A stretch of 64,000 bases of DNA, taken from the NCBI GenBank assembly GCA_024655825.1, contig JANLFJ010000006.1, forward strand, positions 40,311 through 104,310, written 5' to 3'. A model generated the notes under the pieces. The model did not search any database. It worked only from the letters and a program-made list of their open reading frames with translations, and had not been told where the DNA came from. Origin of the DNA: Peptococcaceae bacterium. Its GTDB lineage: Bacteria; Bacillota; Peptococcia; DRI-13; PHAD01. Position numbers and translations under genes: made by a program. Positions 14,972-22,777 of the stretch are shown here, piece after piece; within the stretch, counting starts at the first letter, position 1; every line of letters starts with the position of its first letter.

Positions 14972-16117
14972 TTAACTTACAGCAGGCTGCGTCAGGCTGA
15001 GATTATCGCGGTGAATCACCTCGTCCTCGTCCTTGTAGCCCAAAACAGCCGCTATCTCCTTGCTCTGCCGCCCTTTTATCTTTTCCAGCTCGTTTGAGCC
15101 GTAATTGACTATCCCGCGGCCTATTTCTCCCGAGCTACCCATAATGCAAACCACGTGCCCGCGCTGGAACTGCCCCTCGATCCTGGTAATGCCGCTCGGC
15201 AGCAAGCTTTTTCCTTTTTCCAGAATCGCCTTTTGCGCGCCTTCGTCCAACCAGATGGTCCCTTTCGTTTTGGAAGCATGGGCAATCCAGCTCTTGCGCG
15301 AACTGTTCCGGTGATCGCCCGGCAAAAAAAGCGTTCCGGGGTTATTTCCTGACACAATCTCCCGCAGGACGTTGTGTCTGGCGCCGTTAGCCACGATCAT
15401 GGGTATGCCGTAGCCTGTGGCTATTTTGGCGGCGTTGATCTTGGTAGCCATGCCTCCGCAAGCTATTTTCGTCCCGGAAGGACCAGCCAGCATCTCGATC
15501 TCCGGAGTTATTTTTTTCACCAGGGGAATCAAACAGGCGGAAGCGTCTTTATGAGGGTCCGCCGTGTAAAGCCCGTCGATGTCCGATAAAAGCACCAGCA
15601 GATCTGCATCCGCCAGGCCGGCCACCAGCGCGGAAAGCGTATCGTTTTCGCCGAATTTTATTTCTTCGACAACCACCGTGTCGTTTTCATTGATAATCGG
15701 GATGGCTCCTAGCCTGAACAAGGCCAGAAGAGTATTCCTGGCGTTCAAATACCTTTCCCGGTGGGTGACATCATCTCTCGTTAACAAGACCTGGGCCACC
15801 ACTTCACCGTATTCGCCGAAAAGCTTTTCATACATGTGCATTAGAATACCCTGCCCGATGGCAGCCAGAGCCTGCTTTTCCGGCATGGACTTGGGTTTTT
15901 CCACAAGTCCCATTTTCCCCATACCGGCTCCGATAGCCCCTGAAGTAACAAGTACTATTTCCAGACCCCGGTGCCTGAGGTCCGCTATCTCACGGACAAG
16001 ACGTTCCAGTTGAAATAAATTAAGCTTACCAGTAGAATAAGTCAGGGTACTCGTTCCAACCTTGACTACCAACCGGTGAGCTTTTGTTAGTAATTCACTG
16101 TCTTTAACAACCATCAT
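14972..16117 (-). CDS. proB: Glutamate 5-kinase with PUA domain
   Basis: 381 residues. Phosphorylates glutamate for proline synthesis. The amino-acid kinase domain shows VVKVGTSTL at the N-terminus, LVTSGAIGAGMGKMGL, and an NENDTVVVEEIKFGENDTLSA block that binds glutamate and ATP. The last 110 residues from about position 270 form a PUA domain. Upstream is yhbY (25 bases away) and downstream proA, so the three are likely cotranscribed. Feedback control by proline would act on the kinase domain. ATG ATG at the start leaves one codon of ambiguity. Confidence 0.97.
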   Translation of the reverse strand: MMVVKDSELLTKAHRLVVKVGTSTLTYSTGKLNLFQLERLVREIADLRHRGLEIVLVTSGAIGAGMGKMGLVEKPKSMPEKQALAAIGQGILMHMYEKLFGEYGEVVAQVLLTRDDVTHRERYLNARNTLLALFRLGAIPIINENDTVVVEEIKFGENDTLSALVAGLADADLLVLLSDIDGLYTADPHKDASACLIPLVKKITPEIEMLAGPSGTKIACGGMATKINAAKIATGYGIPMIVANGARHNVLREIVSGNNPGTLFLPGDHRNSSRKSWIAHASKTKGTIWLDEGAQKAILEKGKSLLPSGITRIEGQFQRGHVVCIMGSSGEIGRGIVNYGSNELEKIKGRQSKEIAAVLGYKDEDEVIHRDNLSLTQPAVS

Positions 16118-16141
16118 CCATCACCTGCTATCAGGTAAAAA

Positions 16142-16435
16142 TCAGCTGGGAAGCTCAAGAGAAGGTTTTTCCATGGACCTGCGGTAAAACAAAATGTTGC
16201 GGCCGATGATTTGGACAGTCTCCGCCCGTACAGCTTCCGCCAGCCGGGGGGCAACCTCGCGCGGGTCAACAGGGGCATTGGCGATCACGCGAACCTTGAC
16301 CAGTTCCCTGGCTTCCAGGGCTTCATCCAGATGACGAACGACAGCCTCACCCCAGCCGGCCTTGCCGATTTGGATAATCGGGTCAAGACCCGTGCCCATC
16401 GCCCTCAAGAATCTCCTCTGTTTACCAGTAAGCAT
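16142..16435 (-). CDS. yhbY: YhbY family RNA-binding protein (CRM domain)
   Basis: 97 residues, one CRM domain. Landmarks are LTGKQRRFLRAMG at the start, PIIQIGKAGWGEAVVRHLDEAL and the VQIIGRNILFYRRS end with the conserved GxxxxxYR motif. YhbY binds pre-50S particles in E. coli and is linked to 23S rRNA maturation. It precedes proB-proA here, an arrangement common in Clostridia near obg/nadD. The region upstream (16436-16641) is a divergent spacer with the MBL gene; it holds a TATAAT box for that gene. Confidence 0.95.
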   Translation of the reverse strand: MLTGKQRRFLRAMGTGLDPIIQIGKAGWGEAVVRHLDEALEARELVKVRVIANAPVDPREVAPRLAEAVRAETVQIIGRNILFYRRSMEKPSLELPS

Positions 16436-16641
16436 CTTTATTTGCCGGCATTTTTCTTATTGAAAAACAGCCGCTTTAAAAATGCCGGGTACACCTCCTT
16501 TGTGTATTGTAAGGTTATTATAACAGTATTTCCCTCTATCCGCCAGAGCAACGAGCATTTACGACTTATACCGCAGATAAAAACTATGGAAAAGCCGCCC
16601 TTTTTTATGTATCATATAATCATTACAAGGAGTAACGAAAC

Positions 16642-17355
16642 ATGAATCTGCATTTCCTCACCGCTGGATCGTGCTGCCTTGACGGCGCAATAAATCTGGG
16701 GGTTTTGGTAAAAAATAAAAAGGCGCTGCTGGTTGACTCCGGGCTGGATGAAGCGGCAGCCAAAAAGGCCCTCAGGATTCTAAAAGATAACGGCCTGAAC
16801 CTGACCGGCCTTATCCTGACTCATGCTCATGCCGACCACACCGGCGGGGCCGCGTATTTAAGAAAAACCACACAAATCCCGGTCATCGCCTCACCCCGGG
16901 AAAAACCTTTAATCGAGTGGCCGGACCTCGAGCCGTTCTATCTTTTTGGCGGGGCTAAACCTCTTAAATCCATGGAAAACAAATTTTTGCAGGCGTCTCC
17001 TTGCCCTGTCGATATTTGCCTTCAGGAAGGCAAACAGGAGTTGTTTTCCTTTTCCCTTGAAGTCATACCCCTCCCCGGTCATACTCCCGGCCAGGTTGGG
17101 ATAATTCACGAAGGAACCTTCTTCCTGGCGGACGCCGTTTTCAGCCCGGAAATCCTCGCCAAGCACGGCCTGCCTTATCACGCGGACATCGGCAGCGCAC
17201 TGCAAACAATCGAAAGAAAAGGACTTTCCATCACCAATCCCGGCCAGTATTTCTTGTTGAAGGCAAGTCTTCACGCCTTTTTAAGCTGCCTGGCAAATGC
17301 CGGAGATATTGGTTTCGTTATTAAAGATAATGATATATTCTGGTGCAGATGCTAA
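16642..17355 (+). CDS. Metallo-beta-lactamase-fold hydrolase
   Basis: 237 residues. The metal-binding motif THAHADHTGG is complete near residue 58, with the next ligands in the LPGHTPGQVG block and in ADAVFSPE. Similar proteins are glyoxalase II-like or lactonase-like thiolesterases; the substrate cannot be told. ATG follows AAGGAGTAACGAAAC, and TATAAT lies at 16615, so the leader is very short. It is a single gene transcribed away from yhbY and followed 127 bases later by a glycosyltransferase. There is no signal peptide, so it is cytoplasmic. Confidence 0.85.
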   Translation: MNLHFLTAGSCCLDGAINLGVLVKNKKALLVDSGLDEAAAKKALRILKDNGLNLTGLILTHAHADHTGGAAYLRKTTQIPVIASPREKPLIEWPDLEPFYLFGGAKPLKSMENKFLQASPCPVDICLQEGKQELFSFSLEVIPLPGHTPGQVGIIHEGTFFLADAVFSPEILAKHGLPYHADIGSALQTIERKGLSITNPGQYFLLKASLHAFLSCLANAGDIGFVIKDNDIFWCRC

Positions 17356-17482
17356 AAAATTTCCTGTTTCGTTAAAAAAATTTTTATCCTTTCCGCTGAT
17401 AATATGCTATAATCTTCCAGTGTAATTATTGAAACTTTTCTATCCGTACCATTTTTCAACCATGACCGGAGGGGGGTCGTCG

Positions 17483-18742
17483 GTGGACGCAAAAGAAATC
17501 ATGTTGATGCCCATGGATGTAATCATGATCCCGGCACAAATACTCTTTTCCTTGATTGCCGTTTATTTCTTTATCCTCGGCATATCCGGTCTTTTCCAGT
17601 TCCGGTTGCCGGCGCAGCACCAGCCTCAAAAGGTGTTTGCCGTTATTGTCCCGGCCCACAACGAGGAAATCGTCGTCGGCCCACTGGTAGAGAACCTGCT
17701 GGCCCTCGATTACCCCCAAGAGCTTTATGACGTTTTAGTAATTGCCGACAACTGCGAGGATAGAACAGCTGAGGTGGCCCGGCAGAAAGGCGCCATCGTT
17801 TACGAGCGCTTTGACAGGAATAACAAAGGAAAGGGCTACGCCCTGGAATGGCTCTTCAACAAGCTTTACAATATGCCCAAAAAATACGATGCCGTGGTGA
17901 TTTTTGACGCCGACAACCTAGTGGATACGCAATTCTTAAGGCACATGAACAACCGCCTCTGCGACGGGGCCAAGCTGGTCCAGGGTTATATCGACGCCAA
18001 AAACCCAACCGATACTTGGGTTACGGCCTCTTTCGCCATGGCTTTCTGGGTCGCCAACCGCATGCTGCAGCTGGCCAGGTACAACCTGGGATTATCCAAT
18101 TACCTGGGCGGCACGGGAATGGCCATTTCCCTGGATGTCCTAAGAGAAATTGGGTGGGGAGCCACTTCACTCACGGAAGACCTGGAATTCAGCTTAAAAG
18201 CGCTGCTGCTTGGCTATAAAACGACCTGGGCCCACGAAGCAGTCGTCTACGACGAAAAACCCCTCACTTTCAAACAGGCCTGGAACCAGCGAAAAAGATG
18301 GGCCCTGGGACACGTGGAACTTTTCCGCACATACAGCCTTGAATTTTTTAAACAGGCCTGGCTTAAAAAAGACCTTGTCCTGTTCGACGGAGCAATCGTA
18401 ACTTTCCAGCCACTGCTGGTTGTAATCATGGGATTTTTCTCCATCGTCGGGATTATTGACACTTTTGTCTATGATGTTTACACGTCGATCTTCAAGTACA
18501 TCTGGCCCCCGCTTCTGTGGGAGCTGGTAAGCACCCTGCAGGTGCTCTATCCCTTCCTGGTCATCTGGATGGATGGGCTTCCCAGGCGCGTCATCAAATG
18601 GACGTTCCTGCATTATCTTCTTTTTGTTTACAGCTGGATTCCCATCGTCTTTATCAGTTTCTTCGCCAAAACGCGCGCTTCCTGGTCGCATACCGTCCAT
18701 ACCCGCAATATCAGCTACGCGGACATACTAAGGGAGAGATGA
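17483..18742 (+). CDS. Membrane glycosyltransferase, family 2
   Basis: 419 residues. One N-terminal helix (about 15-35) is followed by a GT-A domain: VIVPAHNEE, the DADN metal-binding motif (VVIFDADNL), the TEDLEF acceptor motif and the QRKRWALGH motif, which is the QxxRW signature of processive enzymes. Four C-terminal helices follow. This layout fits cellulose/hyaluronan/PNAG-type synthases or a lipid-linked glycosyltransferase; the polymer is not known. The GTG at 17483 is chosen because GGAGGGGGG precedes it by 6 bases; an ATG at 17429 is possible but lacks a site. Its terminator is shared with the facing molybdopterin cluster. Confidence 0.88.
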   Translation: MDAKEIMLMPMDVIMIPAQILFSLIAVYFFILGISGLFQFRLPAQHQPQKVFAVIVPAHNEEIVVGPLVENLLALDYPQELYDVLVIADNCEDRTAEVARQKGAIVYERFDRNNKGKGYALEWLFNKLYNMPKKYDAVVIFDADNLVDTQFLRHMNNRLCDGAKLVQGYIDAKNPTDTWVTASFAMAFWVANRMLQLARYNLGLSNYLGGTGMAISLDVLREIGWGATSLTEDLEFSLKALLLGYKTTWAHEAVVYDEKPLTFKQAWNQRKRWALGHVELFRTYSLEFFKQAWLKKDLVLFDGAIVTFQPLLVVIMGFFSIVGIIDTFVYDVYTSIFKYIWPPLLWELVSTLQVLYPFLVIWMDGLPRRVIKWTFLHYLLFVYSWIPIVFISFFAKTRASWSHTVHTRNISYADILRER

Positions 18743-18770
18743 TAACCCGCTGAAAGCAAAACGAACATCA

Positions 18771-18800
18771 AAAAACCGGGGGGTAATCCCGCCGGTTTTT
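18771..18800. terminator. Bidirectional terminator between the glycosyltransferase and the MOSC-MogA gene
   Basis: AAAAACCGG and CCGGTTTTT pair around a 12-base middle that can itself pair in part (GGGG with CCC). T runs are present on both strands, so it can end both convergent transcripts. Confidence 0.85.
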
Positions 18801-18804
18801 CAAT

Positions 18805-19728
18805 TCATTCCGGGCTGGCGCACTCGCCGCAGCGGCCGGTGAGGACCTCGAGGGCATGGTCGAGTGCCGGCAGGAAAACGGCAAGATTCTCCCGCACAGC
18901 CTTCGGGCTTCCCGGGAGATTGATGATCAGGGTGCGGCCGCGGATACCGGCCACCGCCCTGGACAGCATGGCTTTCGGCGTAATTTTCAGGCTTTCTAAA
19001 CGCATGGCCTCGGGGATGCCCGGAACCTCTTTCTCGATAACCTGGCGGGTGGCCTCCGGCGTAACGTCGCGGGGACTTACGCCCGTCCCGCCCGTTGTAA
19101 AGACAACTTCCGCCCTGTTTTGGTCCGCCAGTGATCTCAGCATTTTTGCCAAGGGTTCCTTTTCGTCCGGTATAATATGGTATTCCGCTACGTCTCCCCA
19201 GGGAAGCAGCATTTCGGCCAGCAGCGGACCGCTCCTGTCTTCCCTGAGACCGGCAGCTCCCCTGTCGCTTACGGTAATTACGGCAAAACGGCAGGCTGGA
19301 TAGATGTCGATAGGATCGCCGGTGCTGACCTTCCCTCCCCTCAAAACCTCGGTAAAGATGCCTTCGCGCGGCATCACGCAGTCGCCTGCCTGCTGGTAGA
19401 TAGCGCAGCGGCTATGGCACTCCTTGCCGATCTGGGTGACGCGAAGATAGACCTCCTTGCCGGCCTTCAGCCGGGTGCCCACGGGCAGGGAAACAAGATC
19501 AAGCCCTTCGGTGGTCAGGTTCTCGGCAAAGTCCCCCGGGTATACATCAAATCCCTTATCCTGCATTTTTTTAATGCTTTCCAGGGCCAGCAGGCTTACC
19601 TGGCGGTGGGCGAAACCGACATGGGCGTCCCCTTCCAAACCCTGGTCTTTGATAAACAAAGCGCTGCCTACGTTTTTCTTGCGTTCACCTTTGTTTGCGC
19701 TGGTACAGACAGCCACTATTTTCCCCAT
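18805..19728 (-). CDS. MOSC domain / MogA-type molybdopterin adenylyltransferase fusion
   Basis: 307 residues. Residues 1-145 are a MOSC domain (GLEGDAHVGFAHRQVSLL, then PGDFAENLTTEGLD and a KECHSRCAIY cysteine block), a sulfur-carrier fold linked to molybdenum cofactor handling. Residues 150-305 are a MogA/MoaB domain with VITVSDRG, TTGGTGVSPRDVTPE and INLPGSPKAV, which adenylylates molybdopterin before metal insertion. Such fusions occur in anaerobic Firmicutes and imply that adenylylation and a sulfur/metal step act together. It is the last gene of the cofactor cluster. Confidence 0.93.
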   Translation of the reverse strand: MGKIVAVCTSANKGERKKNVGSALFIKDQGLEGDAHVGFAHRQVSLLALESIKKMQDKGFDVYPGDFAENLTTEGLDLVSLPVGTRLKAGKEVYLRVTQIGKECHSRCAIYQQAGDCVMPREGIFTEVLRGGKVSTGDPIDIYPACRFAVITVSDRGAAGLREDRSGPLLAEMLLPWGDVAEYHIIPDEKEPLAKMLRSLADQNRAEVVFTTGGTGVSPRDVTPEATRQVIEKEVPGIPEAMRLESLKITPKAMLSRAVAGIRGRTLIINLPGSPKAVRENLAVFLPALDHALEVLTGRCGECASPE

Positions 19729-19806
19729 TTATCATCACTCCATTCTTGTTCTACTCACTTGATATTTGTATTTCGCCAGGTACGTATCACCCTACATCCA
19801 TGACTT

Positions 19807-20325
19807 TTACTCCGCCCGCACATAGTGCCCGGAACGTCCGCCTTTTTTTTCCAGCAGCCTGATGTTTCCTATCACCATTTGCTTGTCCACGGCCTTGCAC
19901 ATGTCGTAGATGGTCAGCAGCGCGGCGCTAACCCCTGTCAGGGCCTCCATCTCGACACCGGTCTGCCCGTTGGTCTTAACTTTCACGGTAACTTCGATTT
20001 TCACGTTTTCGTCGTCCAGGTTGAATTCCACGGCAACACCGCCGATCAGCAGGGGGTGGCACATGGGAATAAGGCGGCTGGTTTCCTTTACGCCCGTCAC
20101 CGCGGCCACCTGGGCAACGGCAAGCACGTCTCCTTTGGACAGCTGGCCGTCTTTTACCAGCCGCAGCGTCTCTTTTTCCATGAGGATCTCTCCCCGGGCG
20201 ACTGCTTCGCGGGCGGTAGTTTCCTTTCCCGTCACGTCCACCATGCGCGCCCGGCCGCAGTCGTCAAAGTGAGAAAAACGTCTCTGTTCCGAACCAGTCA
20301 ACTTGCTCACCTCTTTAAAAATCAT
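19807..20325 (-). CDS. moaC: Cyclic pyranopterin monophosphate synthase MoaC
   Basis: 172 residues. Takes the product of MoaA (3',8-cyclo-7,8-dihydro-GTP) to cPMP, the first stable intermediate of molybdopterin. Family blocks are FDDCGRARMVDVTGKETTAREA, PMCHPLLIGG near residue 80, and MEALTGVSAALLTIYDMCKAVDK near 130. All are complete. The ATG at 20325 follows the moaA stop by 10 bases and a GAGGCGG-like site; a TTG one codon before is possible. Confidence 0.97.
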   Translation of the reverse strand: MIFKEVSKLTGSEQRRFSHFDDCGRARMVDVTGKETTAREAVARGEILMEKETLRLVKDGQLSKGDVLAVAQVAAVTGVKETSRLIPMCHPLLIGGVAVEFNLDDENVKIEVTVKVKTNGQTGVEMEALTGVSAALLTIYDMCKAVDKQMVIGNIRLLEKKGGRSGHYVRAE

Positions 20326-20337
20326 CAACAGGCCGCC

Positions 20338-21339
20338 TCAACCGCCAATCATCGACATGCCCCTTTGTGGGGTTTCTTTGCTTTTTTGACCGCAGCCGCG
20401 CGCGCTCATGCCGTGCTTTTCTTTTTTACGCTCCAGGGCGTCCCCAAAAAGCTTTTTCAAAGCGGCTTTGTCGCCCAAAACGGGACGGACATAGAATTCT
20501 TCCTCCCAGTACAGGCACGGCTTGAGATAACCGTCCGCCGTCAGCCGCAGCCGGTTGCACCTGGAACAAAAATGCCCGCTGATCGGGTGGATAAGCCCTA
20601 CCAACCCGAGTGCACCCGGTATGCGGTACATTTCGGCCGGCCCGCAGCAATCGCTGCTGTCCGCTGGTTCCAGGGGATATCCCAGGTCCGCGGCCCTATT
20701 CAGCACGGCCTGGAGCGGCAAATATTTTTCCGTCCAGCCGCCATCATGATAATCGATCGGCATGTATTCGATGAACCGAATGCTGATGGGATATTCAATG
20801 GCCAGGCGGAAGAAAGAGTCAATCTCCAGGTCATTAACCCCCTTCATCAGCACGACGTTAACTTTTACCGGATCCAGCCCGCAGTCGAGAGCGGCTTTTA
20901 TCCCGGCCAGGACATCTGGCAGGTTTCCGCAGCGGGTAATGCGGCGGTATGTCCCGGTTACCAGGGAATCGAGGCTGATATTGACCCTTTTAAGGCCGGC
21001 CTCTTTTAAGGCGCGGGCCATGCCCGCCAGGAGCACCCCGTTGGTGGTCATGGACAGGTCGGTAATCCCCGGAACGGCCGCAATGCCTTTTACCAGTGTT
21101 TCGATCCCTTTCCGCACAAGCGGCTCACCGCCGGTAAGCCTAATCCTGGTAACTCCCAGTTCCGCCGCAGCTTCCACTACCCTGACGATCTCTTCGTAGC
21201 GCAGGATTTGCCTGTGTTCGATAAGCCGGACTCCTTCCGCCGGCATGCAGTAAACGCAGCGCAGGTTGCACCGGTCCGTAACGGAAATTCTCAAGTAGTC
21301 GTGTTTTCTTCCGAACCTGTCCGTAAGACGTTCTTTCAT
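20338..21339 (-). CDS. moaA: GTP 3',8-cyclase MoaA (radical SAM)
   Basis: 333 residues. The radical SAM cysteines are C24, C28 and C31 in CNLRCVYC; the second FeS cluster lies in the C-terminal HFCSRCNRLRLTADGYLKPCL block. The tail ends in GG, the conserved C-terminal dipeptide that enters the active site in MoaA. It converts GTP to cyclic dihydro-GTP and hands it to MoaC, encoded next. The ATPase gene tupC ends 10 bases upstream, so transport and synthesis are one transcript. Confidence 0.98.
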   Translation of the reverse strand: MKERLTDRFGRKHDYLRISVTDRCNLRCVYCMPAEGVRLIEHRQILRYEEIVRVVEAAAELGVTRIRLTGGEPLVRKGIETLVKGIAAVPGITDLSMTTNGVLLAGMARALKEAGLKRVNISLDSLVTGTYRRITRCGNLPDVLAGIKAALDCGLDPVKVNVVLMKGVNDLEIDSFFRLAIEYPISIRFIEYMPIDYHDGGWTEKYLPLQAVLNRAADLGYPLEPADSSDCCGPAEMYRIPGALGLVGLIHPISGHFCSRCNRLRLTADGYLKPCLYWEEEFYVRPVLGDKAALKKLFGDALERKKEKHGMSARGCGQKSKETPQRGMSMIGG

Positions 21340-21348
21340 CTTCTTCCC

Positions 21349-22050
21349 TCACAGTTCTCCCGAAATGAATTTCCTGGTTTTGGCCGAACGGGGATTTCCA
21401 AACACCTGCTCTGTCGGACCGTGTTCTTCCAGGACCCCGTCCCGGATAAACAGCGTTTCGTCGGCAATTCTTTTGGCCTGGAACATGTCGTGGGTAACGA
21501 TAATTACCGTCATACCCTCCTCCCGGCAGGTCCAGCGAAGCGAGTTCTCCAGGAGGAGAGTGTGAAAAGGGTCCAGGCTTGCCGCCGGCTCATCCAGGAC
21601 CAGGAGCCTCGGCCTGGGCGCCACCGTCCTCGCCAGGGCCACACGCGCCGTTTCTCCCCCCGAAAGGCTGCCGACCGGCTGCTTGGCCAGTTCCGCCAGC
21701 CTGAAGTTTTCCAGCAGGTAAGCCAGGCGCTTTTCCTGCTCCCGCCTGGGCCAGCGCCGTATCTTCAACCCGTACAAGATATTATCGCTTACCGTGCTTT
21801 GAAAAAGGTAATGCTTCTGCCACACGCACGCTATCTGGGGATTGGGTTCTTCCAAGAGCCTGCCTTCCCAAAAAACATGGCCTTCTTCCGGTTTTTCCAT
21901 CCCCGCCATGATGCGCAGCAGAGTGCTTTTTCCTGCACCGTTGGGCCCAATGATACCGTATATTATGCCTTCATCAAAACGGAAGCTGATCCCTTTTAAC
22001 ACCCGTCGCTCTCCGTAGCTGTGGGAAACGTTGTCTATTTCCAGCGCCAT
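21349..22050 (-). CDS. tupC: Tungstate/molybdate ABC transporter ATP-binding protein (TupC-like)
   Basis: 233 residues with Walker A GPNGAGKST, signature LSGGE, Walker B LLVLDEP and the H-loop in IIVTHDMFQAKR. Placed after a TupB-type permease, in a molybdopterin operon. ATG at 22050 is 9 bases after GGAGG, and an ATG two codons upstream is too near. Metal choice (W or Mo) cannot be read from the ATPase; TupBC is favoured by the permease type. No substrate-binding protein (tupA) is encoded here or next to it. Confidence 0.85.
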   Translation of the reverse strand: MALEIDNVSHSYGERRVLKGISFRFDEGIIYGIIGPNGAGKSTLLRIMAGMEKPEEGHVFWEGRLLEEPNPQIACVWQKHYLFQSTVSDNILYGLKIRRWPRREQEKRLAYLLENFRLAELAKQPVGSLSGGETARVALARTVAPRPRLLVLDEPAASLDPFHTLLLENSLRWTCREEGMTVIIVTHDMFQAKRIADETLFIRDGVLEEHGPTEQVFGNPRSAKTRKFISGEL

Positions 22051-22052
22051 TT

Positions 22053-22745
22053 TCATGACCTCCGGTACTGCCAGGCGTAGAGCAGGCTGTTTATCAAAAA
22101 AGATAGGGCCAACAGCACGATACCCAGGGCAAGGGCCAGGGAAAAATTCCCCTTGCGTGTTTCCAGAACGATAGCCGTCGTAAGTACGCGCGTGTAACCT
22201 TCAATGTCTCCTCCCACCAGCATCACCGCTCCAACCTCGGCAATAACGCGCCCGAAGGCCGTTGCCACAGCGGTAATCAGCGGTATTTTCAGCTCCCTGA
22301 CCAGGGTGAAAAGGGCTTGCCTCATGCTGGCTCCCAGTCCCCTGGCCGTGAGAAGGATAAGTGCGGCGCGCTCTTCCACGGCATGAACCGTCAGGCCTGT
22401 TGCTATCGGCACGGCCAGGATGAACTGGGCCAAGATCATGGCCTGCGGAGTAAACAGGATATAGATGACAGGGGCGACCGGCCCGCTCCGGGAAAGAAGC
22501 AAAAAGACGAGCAGCCCCACCAAAACAGGCGGCAGTCCCATGCACACATAAACCAGTTTCAACACGGTGTTTCTGCCTTTAAAATCCCCAAGCCCCAGCA
22601 TAATTCCGGCGGGGATCCCCACCAGTCCAGCCAGGCAAACGGCTGTAAGCGAAACACAGAGGGAACGGGCGATAACTCCGTACAGTTCGGTGTCTCCGGA
22701 CAGTACAAGCCCCACCGCGGACCAGAATGATTCGAGCAGGACCAT
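22053..22745 (-). CDS. tupB: Tungstate-type ABC transporter permease (TupB-like)
   Basis: 230 residues, about 5-6 hydrophobic segments. The inner-membrane permease EAA-type loop is visible around residues 135-155 (LILLTARGLGASMRQALFTLVRE). The G-R-V-I-A-E-V-G-A block near 165 resembles TupB/WtpB rather than CysT-type sulfate permeases. It ends 4 bases inside the ATPase start. The missing TupA is odd: either it lies elsewhere in the genome or another binding protein serves it. Confidence 0.82.
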   Translation of the reverse strand: MVLLESFWSAVGLVLSGDTELYGVIARSLCVSLTAVCLAGLVGIPAGIMLGLGDFKGRNTVLKLVYVCMGLPPVLVGLLVFLLLSRSGPVAPVIYILFTPQAMILAQFILAVPIATGLTVHAVEERAALILLTARGLGASMRQALFTLVRELKIPLITAVATAFGRVIAEVGAVMLVGGDIEGYTRVLTTAIVLETRKGNFSLALALGIVLLALSFLINSLLYAWQYRRS

Positions 22746-22777
22746 CTTAATCTCTCGCTTTCAACCTTTTTTTGTGG

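Noticed and set aside
19825..21009. A 394-codon plus-strand frame
   Set aside because: It lies entirely opposite moaC and moaA, whose motifs are complete; GC-rich codon use leaves the opposite strand open.
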